Below are positions 25,289 through 42,705 of a stretch of DNA of 64,000 bases, in pieces. This stretch comes from Agromyces protaetiae (GTDB taxonomy: Bacteria > Actinomycetota > Actinomycetes > Actinomycetales > Microbacteriaceae). Position 1 is the stretch's first letter. Each line of letters begins with the position of its first letter. The translations under genes were made by a program, and so were the position numbers. The stretch spans positions 1,922,001 to 1,986,000 of the forward strand of contig NZ_CP133018.1 in NCBI RefSeq assembly GCF_030866785.1, read 5' to 3'. The notes beneath the pieces were generated by a model. That model was given only the letters and a program-made list of their open reading frames with translations, was not told where the DNA came from and made no database searches.

Positions 25289-26227
25289 ATGACCGACGAG
25301 ACGAAGCCCGACGCGATGAATCCCGACGCGGCCGATCCCGACGCGGCCGAGAAGGCCCGTACGCTCATCGAGTCCCTGCCATGGCTGAAGCGCTACCACG
25401 GTGAGACGATCGTGGTGAAGTTCGGCGGCAACGCCATGGTCAGCCCCGAGTTGCAGCGCGCCTTCGCCGAAGACATGGTGTACCTCCGGTACGCCGGGAT
25501 CAAGCCTGTCGTCGTCCACGGCGGCGGACCGCAGATCTCCGCCATGCTCGAGCGCCTGGGCATCCCGAGCGAGTTCCGCGGCGGCTACCGCGTCACGACG
25601 CCCGAAGCCATGGACGTCGTGCGCATGGTGCTCACCGGGCAGGTCAATCGTGAGCTCGTGAGCCTCATCAACGAGCACGGGCCGATCGCCAGCGGCGTCT
25701 CCGGAGAGGACGCGGGGCTGTTCGCAGGCCGGCGTCGCGGCGCCGTCGTCGACGGCGAAGAGGTCGACCTCGGGCTCGTGGGCGACGTCGTCGCGGTCGA
25801 CCCCTCGGCCGTGATCGCGCACCTCGCCGCCGGTCGCATCCCCGTGGTCTCCTCGATCGCGCCGGACCTCGACGAGGTCGGCCAATCGCTGAACGTCAAC
25901 GCCGACTCGGCCGCCGCCTCTCTGGCGATCGCCCTCGGCGCGGCGAAGCTCGTCATCCTCACCGACGTCGCCGGCCTCTACAAGGACTGGCCGAACCGGG
26001 ACTCGCTGGTCTCCGAGATCGCGGTGCCCGACCTCGTTGAGCTGCTGCCGTCGCTCGAGTCGGGCATGATCCCGAAGATGACGGCGTGCCTCGACGCGGT
26101 GCAGGGCGGGGTGCCGAAGGCCGCGATCATCGACGGCCGAGAGCCGCATTCGATCCTGCTCGAGGTGTTCACACAGCAAGGGTCGGGCACCGAAGTCGTG
26201 CCCGCCGGAACGGGGGAGCAGGCGTGA
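25289..26227 (+). CDS. argB: Acetylglutamate kinase
   Basis: A 312-residue amino-acid kinase that phosphorylates N-acetylglutamate. Typical motifs are VVKFGGNAM (phosphate loop lysine near residue 44), [22 protein letters not shown] and the ATP-site [12 protein letters not shown]. The first 20 residues form a short Asp/Pro/Ala-rich repeat (PDA units) upstream of the conserved helix. The N-terminal helix and EGMIPK-like SGMIPKM suggest the hexameric, arginine-inhibited form; this is an inference. Overlaps argD by a GTGA junction. Confidence 0.97.
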   Translation: MTDETKPDAMNPDAADPDAAEKARTLIESLPWLKRYHGETIVVKFGGNAMVSPELQRAFAEDMVYLRYAGIKPVVVHGGGPQISAMLERLGIPSEFRGGYRVTTPEAMDVVRMVLTGQVNRELVSLINEHGPIASGVSGEDAGLFAGRRRGAVVDGEEVDLGLVGDVVAVDPSAVIAHLAAGRIPVVSSIAPDLDEVGQSLNVNADSAAASLAIALGAAKLVILTDVAGLYKDWPNRDSLVSEIAVPDLVELLPSLESGMIPKMTACLDAVQGGVPKAAIIDGREPHSILLEVFTQQGSGTEVVPAGTGEQA

Positions 26228-27462
26228 GCGCCGCAGAGTCCACGACCACGCAACCGGGCACGCACACCGCCGAGTGGCGAGCACGGTTCGACCGGCACAT
26301 GATGCGCTCGCTCGGCACGCCGCTCGCGAAGCTGGAGCGCGGCCAGGGGGCCCGCGTCTGGGACGACCAGGGGCGCGAGTATCTCGACTTCCTGGCGGGC
26401 ATCGCGGTCAACTCGCTCGGCCACGCGCACCCCGTCTTCGTCGAGGCGGTCTCGCGTCAGGCGGCGACGCTCGCGCACGTCTCCAACTACTTCATGACCG
26501 AGCCCGTGCTCGAGCTCGCCGACCGGCTCACGCGCCTCGCGGGAGCGGGCGACGGCGGCCGCGTCTGGTTCGGCAACTCGGGCGCCGAGGCGAACGAGGC
26601 GGCGTTCAAGCTCGCCCGGCTGAACAACTCCGGCGGGGCGCGCACGCGTGTCATCGCGCTCGTCGACGCGTTCCACGGGCGCACGATGGGATCGCTCGCG
26701 CTCACCGGCAAACCGCACATGCGACAGGCCTTCGAGCCGCTGCCCGGCGGCGTCGAGCACATCCCCGCGACCATCGAGGCGCTCGAGGCCGCGGTCGACG
26801 ACGCCGTCGCCGCGGTCATCCTCGAGCCGATCCAGGGCGAGGCGGGCGTCGTCGAACTGCCCGCCGGGTTCCTCGAGGCCGCGCGCGAGGTCACGCGACG
26901 GCACGGGGCGCTGCTCATCGTCGACGAGATCCAGACCGGGGCCGGCCGCACCGGCGCCTGGTTCGGCTTCCAGCACGCGGGCATCACGCCCGACGCGATC
27001 ACGGTCGCGAAGGGCATCGGCGGCGGCTTCCCGATCGGCGCGCTGATCACGTTCGGTCGCGCCTCCGAGCTGTACCAGCGAGGCATGCACGGTTCGACGT
27101 TCGGCGGCAACCCGCTCGCCACCGCCGTCTCGAACGCCGTGCTCGGCGAGATCGAGCGCGCGGGCCTCGTCGAGAACGCGGCGCGGCGCGGTGCCCAGCT
27201 CCGCGAGCGCATCCTCGGGCTCGGTTCGCCGGCGATCGCCGGGGTCCGCGGCCGTGGACTGTTGCTCGGCGTCGCGTTCGCCGAGCCGATCGCGACGCGT
27301 GTCGCGCACGCGGCACTCGAGTCGGGGCTCATCGTCAATGCGGCCAATGACTCGACGCTGCGGATCGCGCCGCCGCTCACGATCGGCGACGCCGAGCTCG
27401 ACGAGTTCGACCGACGGTTCGCGCGTGCCCTCGAGCTCGCCGAACGCCCGACCGACCACTGA
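26224..27462 (+). CDS. argD: Acetylornithine aminotransferase
   Basis: A 412-residue class III aminotransferase, fourth arginine-pathway step. PLP contacts include [17 protein letters not shown] (around residue 116), the Asp in [15 protein letters not shown] and the Schiff-base Lys in [15 protein letters not shown]. Start GTG 26224 overlaps the argB stop. It could also serve as succinyldiaminopimelate aminotransferase, as in some bacteria. Confidence 0.97.
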   Translation: MSAAESTTTQPGTHTAEWRARFDRHMMRSLGTPLAKLERGQGARVWDDQGREYLDFLAGIAVNSLGHAHPVFVEAVSRQAATLAHVSNYFMTEPVLELADRLTRLAGAGDGGRVWFGNSGAEANEAAFKLARLNNSGGARTRVIALVDAFHGRTMGSLALTGKPHMRQAFEPLPGGVEHIPATIEALEAAVDDAVAAVILEPIQGEAGVVELPAGFLEAAREVTRRHGALLIVDEIQTGAGRTGAWFGFQHAGITPDAITVAKGIGGGFPIGALITFGRASELYQRGMHGSTFGGNPLATAVSNAVLGEIERAGLVENAARRGAQLRERILGLGSPAIAGVRGRGLLLGVAFAEPIATRVAHAALESGLIVNAANDSTLRIAPPLTIGDAELDEFDRRFARALELAERPTDH

Positions 27463-27488
27463 CCCACCCCGAACGGACCGACACGCGC

Positions 27489-30540
<3,052 letters not shown>

Positions 30541-30542
30541 GA

Positions 30543-31130
30543 TCAGCGGATCGCGAGGTGCACGGCGAGCCCGGCGGCGCAGGCCCAGATGAGGCTCGCC
30601 AGCGTGCCGATGATGAAACGTTCGCGTGCCTCGGGTGCCTCGAGCTCCGTGAACCGGCCGACGCCCTTGACCGCCACCACGATCGCGAGCCCCTCGGGGA
30701 AGCCCGCGACGATGGTGCCGGCCGCAGCGAGTCGCTCGAGGACGCCGATCGTCGTCCCGCCTCGGAGCACCTCGCGCCGCGCCGGAAGCGCCCCCGGTGG
30801 GGTGTCGCGCGCCGAATCGGCGACGAGGATGCCGCCGTGCGCGCCCGGGACGGCGCTGCGGCCCATCGCCAGCTCGAGCGCGGTCGTGGCGGCCGGGCCG
30901 CCACCGAACACGGCCGCGACGAGCGCGAGCATCGTGACGAGTCCGGTGAGCAGGGGTGGCAGACCTTCGCTCGCGAGCGAGGCGAGGGCGACCGCGGCCG
31001 CCAGCGCACCGGCCGCGAACCAGCTCATCAGGCGCTGCCGCGGTCTGACGAAGGCGATGACCGAGAGCGTGGCTGCGGCGGCGAGGGCGAGCAGCAGCAG
31101 CGGCCAGACGATGACGGTCAAGTGGATCAT
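30543..31130 (-). CDS. Membrane protein cotranscribed with satD
   Basis: A 195-residue protein with about four hydrophobic segments: residues 4-27, 37-55, 62-85 (ending in an Ala/Gly-rich loop) and the C-terminal 170-193. The middle part (GGILVADSARDTPPGALPARREVLRGG to the C-terminal helix) is hydrophilic with VLERLAAAGTIVAGFPEGLAIVVAVKGVGRF. I do not recognise a named family beyond 'integral membrane protein next to SatD'. Its ATG overlaps the satD stop (ATGA), so the two work or are at least expressed together. It converges on the alkyladenine glycosylase with 2 bases between stops. Confidence 0.75.
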   Translation of the reverse strand: MIHLTVIVWPLLLLALAAAATLSVIAFVRPRQRLMSWFAAGALAAAVALASLASEGLPPLLTGLVTMLALVAAVFGGGPAATTALELAMGRSAVPGAHGGILVADSARDTPPGALPARREVLRGGTTIGVLERLAAAGTIVAGFPEGLAIVVAVKGVGRFTELEAPEARERFIIGTLASLIWACAAGLAVHLAIR

Positions 31131-31735
31131 GCGACTCCTCGTACGGCGGCTGCGTCGACCTGCTCGAGCACGTGGGCCAGCGCGGGAAGCGCGTCCAGCT
31201 CCGCTCTGATGTTCGCATGCTTGGCCCGTGAGCTCACGGCGGGCGCGCTGATGCCGAGCTGATGGGCGATCTCGGCCTGCGTGGCGCCGGCGACCATGCG
31301 GTCGTAGACCTCCCAGCCCTGCTCGGTGCGACGTTCGCGGATGAGCAGCGCCAGGACGATGAGCGCCTCGGCGTCGGACGGGTCGGCTCCCGTGGCGTCC
31401 GTGGCGAACCGCGGACGTGCCCGCTTGGCCCGTTCCACCGCGCTGCGCGCGGTGAAGAACGCGTCGCCGCTCGCTTCCCGGATGTCGGCGGGCAATGGAT
31501 CCCGGACGGCGCCGCATCCGAGCCCGACGCTCCAGTCGTCGTGACGCGTCAGCTCGAATACGAGGCGGACCGCGGTATGGGGGTCCTCGGTGAGCATCTG
31601 GATCTCGTCGCCGGCGTTGCGACCGGGCGGCAACCGGAGGTGCTCGCCGTGCTCGAGCGCGATGCGTTCGAGTTCCGCACCGGCGAGATCCGGGCGATGA
31701 CGGCTGTCCACCTGGTCTGCAGTGATGACGAACAT
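31127..31735 (-). CDS. SatD-family DNA-binding protein
   Basis: A 202-residue protein. The N-terminus FVITADQVDSR matches the SatD opening motif (I/V-x-A-D-x-x-x-S-R). A GGDEIQ-like stretch NAGDEIQML occurs near residue 42. The C-terminal part carries a helix-turn-helix, GATQAEIAHQLGISAPAVSSRAKHANI (around residues 151-177). SatD in streptococci belongs to an acid-tolerance locus with the signal-recognition particle; in actinobacteria the role is unknown. The divergent promoter region has a small inverted repeat that may be an autoregulatory site. Confidence 0.8.
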   Translation of the reverse strand: MFVITADQVDSRHRPDLAGAELERIALEHGEHLRLPPGRNAGDEIQMLTEDPHTAVRLVFELTRHDDWSVGLGCGAVRDPLPADIREASGDAFFTARSAVERAKRARPRFATDATGADPSDAEALIVLALLIRERRTEQGWEVYDRMVAGATQAEIAHQLGISAPAVSSRAKHANIRAELDALPALAHVLEQVDAAAVRGVA

Positions 31736-31781
31736 ACGCCCTCGTTTCTGGCTGACGGTTGACCTGCGAGTGAATTAAGTC

Positions 31782-31795
31782 TACATGCTTATGTA
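31782..31795. promoter_or_regulatory. Inverted repeat TACAT-GCTT-ATGTA upstream of satD
   Basis: Five-bp arms with a 4-base spacer in an AT-rich island between divergent satD and tyrS. It may be an operator for the HTH protein SatD; nothing else supports that. Confidence 0.35.
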
Positions 31796-31832
31796 AAGGA
31801 GACATAGAACTGTAGCCTGAATTCATCACTGG

Positions 31833-31838
31833 TACTCT
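31833..31838 (+). promoter_or_regulatory. -10 element TACTCT of a predicted leaderless transcript (tyrS)
   Basis: TACTCT ends 7 bases before the GTG start of tyrS and no ribosome site is present. Confidence 0.45.
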
Positions 31839-31845
31839 TGCTGGC

Positions 31846-33147
31846 GTGTCAGACCCCGAGATCCTCGCGACTCAGCAGAACGATCCCACATTCGCGGACA
31901 TCTGGGAGGAGCTCAACTGGCGCGGTCTCGTGCACGTCTCGACCGATCAGACCGCTCTGCAGCAGCTGCTCGCCGGCGAGCCGGCCACGTACTACTGCGG
32001 CTTCGACCCCACGGCGCCGAGTCTGCACCTCGGCAATCTCGTGCAGTTGCTCGTCATGCGTCGCCTTCAACTCGCCGGCCACCGGCCACTCGGCCTCGTC
32101 GGGGGCTCGACGGGCCTCATCGGCGACCCGCGGCCGACCGCCGAGCGCACGCTCAACACGAAAGACACCGTGGCCGAGTGGGTGGGCCGATTGCAGGGGC
32201 AGGTGAGCCGGTTCCTCTCGGCCGAGGGCGACAACGGGGTTCGCCTGGTGAACAACCTCGATTGGACCGCGGGGCTGTCGGCCATCGACTTCCTGCGCGA
32301 CATCGGCAAGCACTACCGCGTTGGCACCATGCTGAAGAAGGACGCCGTCGCATCGCGGCTGAACTCCGACGCCGGCATCAGCTACACCGAGTTCAGCTAC
32401 CAGATCCTGCAGGGCTTCGACTACCTCGAGCTCTACCGCCAGTACGGCTGCGTCCTGCAGACCGGCGGCAGCGATCAGTGGGGCAATCTCACGAGCGGCA
32501 CCGACCTCATCCATCGCGTCGAGGGCGTGAGCGTGCACGCGATCGGCACACCGCTGATCACGAACAGCGACGGCACCAAGTTCGGCAAGAGCGAGGGCAA
32601 CGCCATCTGGCTGGACGCGGCGATGTGCAGCCCGTACCGCTTCTACCAGTTCTGGCTCAACACCGACGACGCCGACGTGATCGCACGCCTGAAGGTCTTC
32701 ACCTTCCTCAGCCGCGCGCGCATCGAGGAGCTCGCCGAACTCGTCGAGCGCGAGCCGTTCCGCCGCGAGGCGCAACGCGTGCTGGCCACCGAGGTCACGA
32801 CGCTCGTGCACGGTGCCGACGCAACGGCCGCGGTGGTCGCGGCCTCGCAGGCCCTCTTCGGGCAGGGCGAGCTGCGCTCGCTCGACCGCGCGACGCTCAC
32901 GGCGGCGCTCGAGGAATTGCCCAACACCACGGCGACGACGGATGCCTCCATCGCGCAGTTGCTCGTCGACACCGGGCTCGTCGCGAGCCTCGGCGAGGCA
33001 CGGCGCGCGATCAAGCAGGGCGGCGTCTCGCTCGACAACGAACGCATCGACGACGACGCCGCGACCCTCGCCGGACGCGTCGGCTCGGGCGGGCTCGCGG
33101 TGCTGCGGCGCGGCAAGAAGACGCTCGCCGGTGTGTTCGTGGAGTAG
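31846..33147 (+). CDS. tyrS: Tyrosine--tRNA ligase
   Basis: A 433-residue class I synthetase. The HIGH-type motif is PSLHLGNL (around residue 50), the KMSKS-type loop is KFGKSEGN (around residue 247), and the tyrosine pocket includes YCGFDPT and SYQILQGFDYLELY. An S4-like RNA-binding domain ends the protein (EARRAIKQGGVSLDN to the end). Start codon GTG 31846. It lies immediately upstream of the rRNA operon region, as in other Micrococcales. Confidence 0.97.
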   Translation: MSDPEILATQQNDPTFADIWEELNWRGLVHVSTDQTALQQLLAGEPATYYCGFDPTAPSLHLGNLVQLLVMRRLQLAGHRPLGLVGGSTGLIGDPRPTAERTLNTKDTVAEWVGRLQGQVSRFLSAEGDNGVRLVNNLDWTAGLSAIDFLRDIGKHYRVGTMLKKDAVASRLNSDAGISYTEFSYQILQGFDYLELYRQYGCVLQTGGSDQWGNLTSGTDLIHRVEGVSVHAIGTPLITNSDGTKFGKSEGNAIWLDAAMCSPYRFYQFWLNTDDADVIARLKVFTFLSRARIEELAELVEREPFRREAQRVLATEVTTLVHGADATAAVVAASQALFGQGELRSLDRATLTAALEELPNTTATTDASIAQLLVDTGLVASLGEARRAIKQGGVSLDNERIDDDAATLAGRVGSGGLAVLRRGKKTLAGVFVE

Positions 33148-33156
33148 ACGACGAAC

Positions 33157-34596
33157 GTGACCGGGTCCGCCGAGCAGATCGTCCACCGCGTGTGGGCAGA
33201 GCTCGGACGCGATTCGGCCGAGCTCGCCGCGCTCGACGTGCTGCCCGTGGTGCCGCTGCCGGCCAGGCTCGACGTGTCGGGCCTGGCGGCCGGCGCGGTC
33301 GCTGCGGCCTCGCTCGCCGCCGCATCGTTCGCCGGGGCGGCCGCGACGATGCGCGACGGGCAGATGATCCGGCTGGACGGCGACCGGATCGCGACGGCGT
33401 TCACGAGCGAGCGATGGTTCCGCCTCGGTGGGAAGCAGCCCGAGGTGTGGGCTCCGCTCTCGGGGTTCCGCCGCGCAGCCGACGGATGGGTGCGCACGCA
33501 CGCGAACTACCCGCATCACGCGGCGGCGCTCCGGCGCGGGTTGGGTCTCGCCGCGGATGCCGACACCGGGGTGGTCGACGCGGTCATCGCCTCGCGCACC
33601 GCAGAGGACGTCGAGGCCGCGGTGGTCGGCGCCGGAGGGGTGTGCGCAGTCGTGCGCCGCGAGACGCCCGCAGACGACGTCGCTCTTCGGCGGACGCCGC
33701 TCGTCGAACTGGGGGCCTCCGCGTCGGGCGACCGCTCGCCGCGGGTCCCCGACGGGCGTGTGGATCCGGAGTATCCGCTGCGGGGGATGCGTGTGCTCGA
33801 TCTGACGAGAGTGATCGCCGGGCCGGTCGGCACCAGAACGCTCGGGCTCCTGGGCGCCGACGTCCTGCGCATCGATTCGCCGCGCCTGCCCGAACCGGAG
33901 TGGCAGCACCTCGACACCGGGGCCGCGAAGCGCACCACGCTGCTCGATCTCACCGCGCGCGGCGACCGGGAGCGGTTCGACGAGCTGCTCGCGCGCGCCG
34001 ATGCCGTGGTCCTCGGGTACCGTCCACGCGGAATGCAGGCGCTCGGGCTGGATCCCGTTGAGCTGACCGCACGCCGCCCCGGGCTCGTCGTGGGTCAGCT
34101 CGCAGCGTGGGGGTACGACGAGGCGGACGCCGAGCGACGCGGCTTCGACAGCATCGTGCAGGCAGCGACGGGGATCGCGTGGGTCGAGGGCGAGCGCCAG
34201 GGCGAACGCGACGCCGGGGGCGATGGCTCGGGGGCGAGCTCCGACGTGGAAGGTCGTCCGGGCGCGTTGCCCGCCCAGGCGCTCGATCACGCGTCCGGCT
34301 ATCTGCTCGCGGCCGCGGTCATCTCCATGCTCGCCGGCCACGCCGGCGAGGCCCGGATCGCGCGAGTCTCCCTGCGTCGCACCGCGGCCGAGCTGCTCGG
34401 CCTGCCGCGCACCACGTCCGCATCGCCCGCCGACCGGCTCACCGATGAGCGCGCTGCGCCGCACCTGGTCTCCTTCGACACGGACGGCCTGGAGGTGCGC
34501 TCGACCGGGCCGGCGATCTCGGCTGTCGCCGGGCCTCACGCGTGGCCGAGCGGGCCGCGACCGTGGGGGCGCGATGAGCCGGTGTGGCCGGAATGA
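33157..34596 (+). CDS. CaiB/BaiF-family (class III) CoA-transferase-like protein
   Basis: A 479-residue protein with a clear class III CoA-transferase core in its second half: LRGMRVLDLTRVIAGPVGTRTLGLLGADVLRID (around residue 209), then DLTARGDRERFDELLARADAVVLGYRPRGMQALGLD and the RPGLVVGQLAAWG strand. The first ~200 residues are a second, diverged CaiB-like half (SGLAAGAVAAASLAAASFAG...). The usual catalytic Asp region after the first motif is not obvious (FDSIVQAATGIAW lies near). Substrate unknown. A Gly/Asp/Glu-rich insertion sits near residue 350. Start GTG 33157, 9 bases after tyrS. Confidence 0.8.
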   Translation: MTGSAEQIVHRVWAELGRDSAELAALDVLPVVPLPARLDVSGLAAGAVAAASLAAASFAGAAATMRDGQMIRLDGDRIATAFTSERWFRLGGKQPEVWAPLSGFRRAADGWVRTHANYPHHAAALRRGLGLAADADTGVVDAVIASRTAEDVEAAVVGAGGVCAVVRRETPADDVALRRTPLVELGASASGDRSPRVPDGRVDPEYPLRGMRVLDLTRVIAGPVGTRTLGLLGADVLRIDSPRLPEPEWQHLDTGAAKRTTLLDLTARGDRERFDELLARADAVVLGYRPRGMQALGLDPVELTARRPGLVVGQLAAWGYDEADAERRGFDSIVQAATGIAWVEGERQGERDAGGDGSGASSDVEGRPGALPAQALDHASGYLLAAAVISMLAGHAGEARIARVSLRRTAAELLGLPRTTSASPADRLTDERAAPHLVSFDTDGLEVRSTGPAISAVAGPHAWPSGPRPWGRDEPVWPE

Positions 34597-35017
34597 CGGG
34601 CGACACGCCCGGGATGCGATGCTGACTTGCACGCGCCCCCGGTCGTACGTAAAGTATTCATCTGTTGCCCCAAAGGCGCGGGAGAGCGAGAAGCTCACCG
34701 GCCCTCAAGCGGAACGATTCCAGAAGCTCGACCGATTCGGTCAGATTGCTTCTGACGCATTCGGATGCGTCCTGAACTGGATGACCGAGTGGAGACGAAA
34801 TGCCTCGAGTGAGGTGGCCCGCTGGGCCGCCGAAGCGAGAGCGTCCGTTTCTTGAGAACTCAACAGCGTGCACTATGTTCAATGCCAATTTTTGAACCCT
34901 GGCCCTGTCTTTGGATGGGGTGGGATTCCTTTGGATTGATGGACAGTCAGCAATGATTGTTTCTCAGTCAGAGATCAAATTTCTGATGCCTGCTTTGGTG
35001 GGTGTTGGAGCCATTTT
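34597..35017 (+). promoter_or_regulatory. rRNA operon promoter and leader region
   Basis: A consensus-like promoter TTGCAC (34627-34632) -17- TAAAGT (34650-34655) gives a leader of about 350 bases. TTGAGAACT at 34852-34860 is shared with the 16S-23S spacer (36854-36862) and resembles the conserved processing/antitermination block of actinobacterial rrn leaders. TTCAATG at 34878-34884 can pair with CATTGAA at 36625-36631 as part of the precursor-16S stem. No protein gene is seen here. Confidence 0.7.
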
Positions 35018-40119
<5,102 letters not shown>

Positions 40120-40326
40120 CTACACCCAACACCGTTTTCAAAGGCTGGTGTGGGTGGCCCATACAGATTGCTCGCGTCCACTCTGTGGTTCTGGACAGAC
40201 GAACCAACAACTCAACACTTGAACACCCCAACTCCCTGACACCCGCACACGGTGCCACCGGGTTGGGCCACGAGACCACACACCCCAACCCGCACCCAAA
40301 GGTGCGACCCGCGGGTGTGGCCAGAG
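40120..40326 (+). other. 23S-5S spacer with right arm of the pre-23S stem
   Basis: Contains the segment 40169-40192 complementary to 36857-36880, the likely RNase III substrate flanking 23S. No tRNA is present. The remainder is C/A-rich. Confidence 0.75.
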
Positions 40327-40444
40327 TTTCGGCGGCCATAGCGCGAGGGAAACGCCCGGACACATTCCGAACCCGGAAGCTAAGACTCGCAGCGCCGATG
40401 GTACTGCAGGGGGGACCCTGTGGGAGAGTAGGACACCGCCGGAC
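40327..40444 (+). rRNA. rrf: 5S ribosomal RNA
   Basis: About 118 bases, starting TTTCGGCGGCCATAGCG and ending CACCGCCGGAC, with the conserved CCGAACCCGGAAGCTAAG (near 40367) and GATGGTACTGCAGGGG segments. Terminal stem GGCGG/CCGCC closes. Ends approximate. Confidence 0.97.
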
Positions 40445-40460
40445 ACACATTACGAGAGGT

Positions 40461-40507
40461 GGGCACCCACCGCGTTCAACGACGAGCGCAGGCGGGTGCC
40501 CATTTTT
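40461..40507 (+). terminator. Rho-independent terminator of the rRNA operon
   Basis: GGGCACCC (40461-40468) pairs with GGGTGCCC (40494-40501) across a 25-base loop that can fold further, followed by ATTTTT. It is the only classic terminator with a U-tract that I see in the window. Confidence 0.85.
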
Positions 40508-40539
40508 CGTTTAAGCAGCTTCGTGCCAGGAGCTCGCAC

Positions 40540-40545
40540 TAGCGT
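40540..40545 (+). promoter_or_regulatory. Possible -10 TAGCGT for the repeat-protein/tlyA/recN cluster
   Basis: TAGCGT lies about 33 bases before the GTG at 40579, with AGGACG as a ribosome-site candidate. It is the only likely promoter between the rrn terminator and this gene cluster. Confidence 0.3.
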
Positions 40546-40578
40546 TGCACACACACCCCATAGCGACAGGACGACCAC

Positions 40579-42705
40579 GTGACGGATTCGAGTCAGCACG
40601 ACAAGGACGAGAACCGTCCCCAGCGCAACCGGCCGCGATCGGACGGCGGGCAGCACCGTGACGGTGCGCCCCGCCGTGACGGTGAGCGCTCGTACGGACC
40701 TCGTCGTGATGGTGCCGGTGATCGTGGATCGTCCGGCGGCGCCCGTCGCGATGGCGACCGCGCCGGGTATGGCGGGCAGCGTCGTGATGGCGCGCCGCGC
40801 CGTGAGGGTGGTGACCGCGGCGGTTCCTCTGGCGGGCAGCGTCGCGACGGTGATCGTGCTGGGTACGGTGGGCAGCGTCGCGACGGTGCGCCTCGCCGTG
40901 ACGGCGAGCAACGGTCGTTCGGCCCGCGCCGCGATGGCAGCGACCGGGGTTCGTACGGTGGGCAGCGTCGCGACGGTGCGCCTCGCCGTGACGGTGAGCG
41001 CTCGTACGGACCTCGTCGTGATGGCGCCGGTGATCGTGGATCGTCCGGCGGCGCCCGTCGCGATGGCGACCGCGCCGGGTATGGCGGACAGCGTCGCGAT
41101 GGCGCGCAGCGTCGTGACGGTGATCGTGCCGGGTACGGTGGGCAGCGTCGTGAGGGTGATCGTGCCGGGTACGGCGGGCAGCGCCGCGATGGTGACCGCG
41201 CCGGGTATGGCGGACAGCGTCGTGATGGCGCGCCGCGTCGTGACGGTGATCGTGCTGGGTACGGCGGGCAGCGCCGTGAGGGTGATCGTGCTGGGTACGG
41301 CGGACAGCGTCGTGACGGTGATCGTGCCGGGTACGGTGGGCAGCGTCGTGATGGCGCGCCCCGGCGTGACGGCGAGCAGCGGTCGTTCGGCCCGCGCCGC
41401 GATGGCAGCGACCGGGGCTCGCATGGCGGGCCCCGTCGCGAAGGCGCGCCCCGCCGCGATGGCGAGCGCCGGTCGCCCGGCCGGTTCGAGCGCGACCGGC
41501 GTGCGCCCGGAGCCTCTCGGCCGCACACGGAACGCACCGGTGCGCCGGAGTACTCGGATCGTCCGCGCCACGACGACCCGTTGGTGCCCGACGAGTTCGA
41601 GCCCCGGATGCTCGATCGCGGGGCGCGCGCGCAGCTGAAGACGCTCACCAAGGAGAACGCAGACTGGGTGGCCCGTCACCTCGTCGCCGCGTCAGAGTAC
41701 CTCGAGACCGATCCCGCGCTCGCCCACCGGCATGCGCTCGCGGCGTCGCGCCGGGCCGGCCGCATCGCGGTCGTCCGCGAGACCGTCGCGATCACGGCGT
41801 ACGAGACCGGCGACTTCGCCCTCGCGCTTCGCGAGCTGCGGACGTACCGGCGGATCTCGGGCAGCAACGACCAGCTGCCGCTCATGGTCGACAGCGAACG
41901 CGGCGTCGGCCGCCCCGACCGCGCACTCGAACTCGGGCGCTCGGTCGACCGCGAGTCGCTTGCGCCCGCAGTCCAGGTCGGCCTCGCGATCGCGATGTCC
42001 GGGGCGCGGCTCGACCTCGGGCAGTCTGAGATGGCGCTCTCGGAGCTCGAGATCCCGCAGCTCGACCCCGACCGCGCGTTCAGCTACAGTCCGGCGCTGT
42101 TCTCGGCCTACGCCGAGGTCCTCGAGGACCTCGGGCGGCACACCGACGCGGCCGCCTGGCGGGCTCGCGCGATCCGGGCCGAGGAGGCGCTCGGCGGTCC
42201 GGCGGAAACCGAGGTCTTCGAGGTCTACGAGCTTGAGGAGACGGTCGAGGCGGATGCCTCGGACAAGCCGGAGTCCGCTGACCGGACCTTCGAGGCCGAC
42301 GCCGAAGCCGAAGCCGAAGCCGACGCTGACACTGACACAGTCGCGGTGAGCACCGACGACGTCGCCGGCTCCGTCGAGGTCGCCAGCGTCGAAGACGTGG
42401 TGGGGGCCCGCGCGGTCGCGAGCGTCGAGGATGTGCTCGGCTCCTCCCAGGTCGCACGTGTCGAGGACATCGTGGGCGCCGCCGAGGTCGCTCCGGTCGA
42501 GGCGGTCGTGGCCGCCGCCGACCTGCGCGAGGAGGGTGACCCCGCGGACGCCCTCGAACCCGAGGTCGCCGCCCTCCTCGCGGAGACCGACCCCGAGCTG
42601 GACACCCACACTCACCCGGACCCGGACCTGGACCCGCACACGTCCGCCGCCGACACTGCGGCCGAAGAGGAGACCGCCGATGGCGCTGTTCCGGACGAGA
42701 CGTGA
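40579..42705 (+). CDS. Repetitive, charge-polarised protein (RDG/YGGQRR repeats, TPR-like middle, acidic tail)
   Basis: A 708-residue protein in three parts. Residues ~20-310 are built from short Arg/Asp/Gly units: the decapeptide [10 protein letters not shown] occurs nine times, with [19 protein letters not shown] and DRGSSGG between. Residues ~335-540 look folded and helical ([32 protein letters not shown] partly shown; [13 protein letters not shown]), resembling tetratricopeptide-like repeats. Residues ~545-708 are acidic (poly-[19 protein letters not shown]) and include four 12-residue units VA-x-VED-VVG (about 601-650). RG/YGG-rich disordered regions often bind RNA or form condensates; this is inference. 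It opens the HAD-tlyA-nadK-recN cluster right behind the rRNA operon. Start GTG 40579. Confidence 0.85.
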   Translation: MTDSSQHDKDENRPQRNRPRSDGGQHRDGAPRRDGERSYGPRRDGAGDRGSSGGARRDGDRAGYGGQRRDGAPRREGGDRGGSSGGQRRDGDRAGYGGQRRDGAPRRDGEQRSFGPRRDGSDRGSYGGQRRDGAPRRDGERSYGPRRDGAGDRGSSGGARRDGDRAGYGGQRRDGAQRRDGDRAGYGGQRREGDRAGYGGQRRDGDRAGYGGQRRDGAPRRDGDRAGYGGQRREGDRAGYGGQRRDGDRAGYGGQRRDGAPRRDGEQRSFGPRRDGSDRGSHGGPRREGAPRRDGERRSPGRFERDRRAPGASRPHTERTGAPEYSDRPRHDDPLVPDEFEPRMLDRGARAQLKTLTKENADWVARHLVAASEYLETDPALAHRHALAASRRAGRIAVVRETVAITAYETGDFALALRELRTYRRISGSNDQLPLMVDSERGVGRPDRALELGRSVDRESLAPAVQVGLAIAMSGARLDLGQSEMALSELEIPQLDPDRAFSYSPALFSAYAEVLEDLGRHTDAAAWRARAIRAEEALGGPAETEVFEVYELEETVEADASDKPESADRTFEADAEAEAEADADTDTVAVSTDDVAGSVEVASVEDVVGARAVASVEDVLGSSQVARVEDIVGAAEVAPVEAVVAAADLREEGDPADALEPEVAALLAETDPELDTHTHPDPDLDPHTSAADTAAEEETADGAVPDET
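40640..41480 (+). repeat. In-gene tandem repeat array coding for RDG/YGGQRR units
   Basis: The 5' third of the gene is a degenerate minisatellite with basic 36-base units (GACCGCGCCGGGTATGGCGG and variants). A larger block of about 120 bases near 40660-40785 recurs almost identically 311 bases later (near 40970-41095), showing recent duplication. Synonymous differences between units suggest that purifying selection acts on the peptide. Confidence 0.85.

Noticed and set aside
40640..41480. CRISPR-like periodic repeats
   Set aside because: Repeats are contiguous coding units without unique spacers, in frame over 290 codons; no cas genes nearby.
40450..41679. 409-residue minus-strand frame and 352-residue alternative opposite the repeat protein
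   Set aside because: Both are shadows of the in-gene repeat array; the + frame has a folded domain and acidic tail after the repeats and fits the operon.
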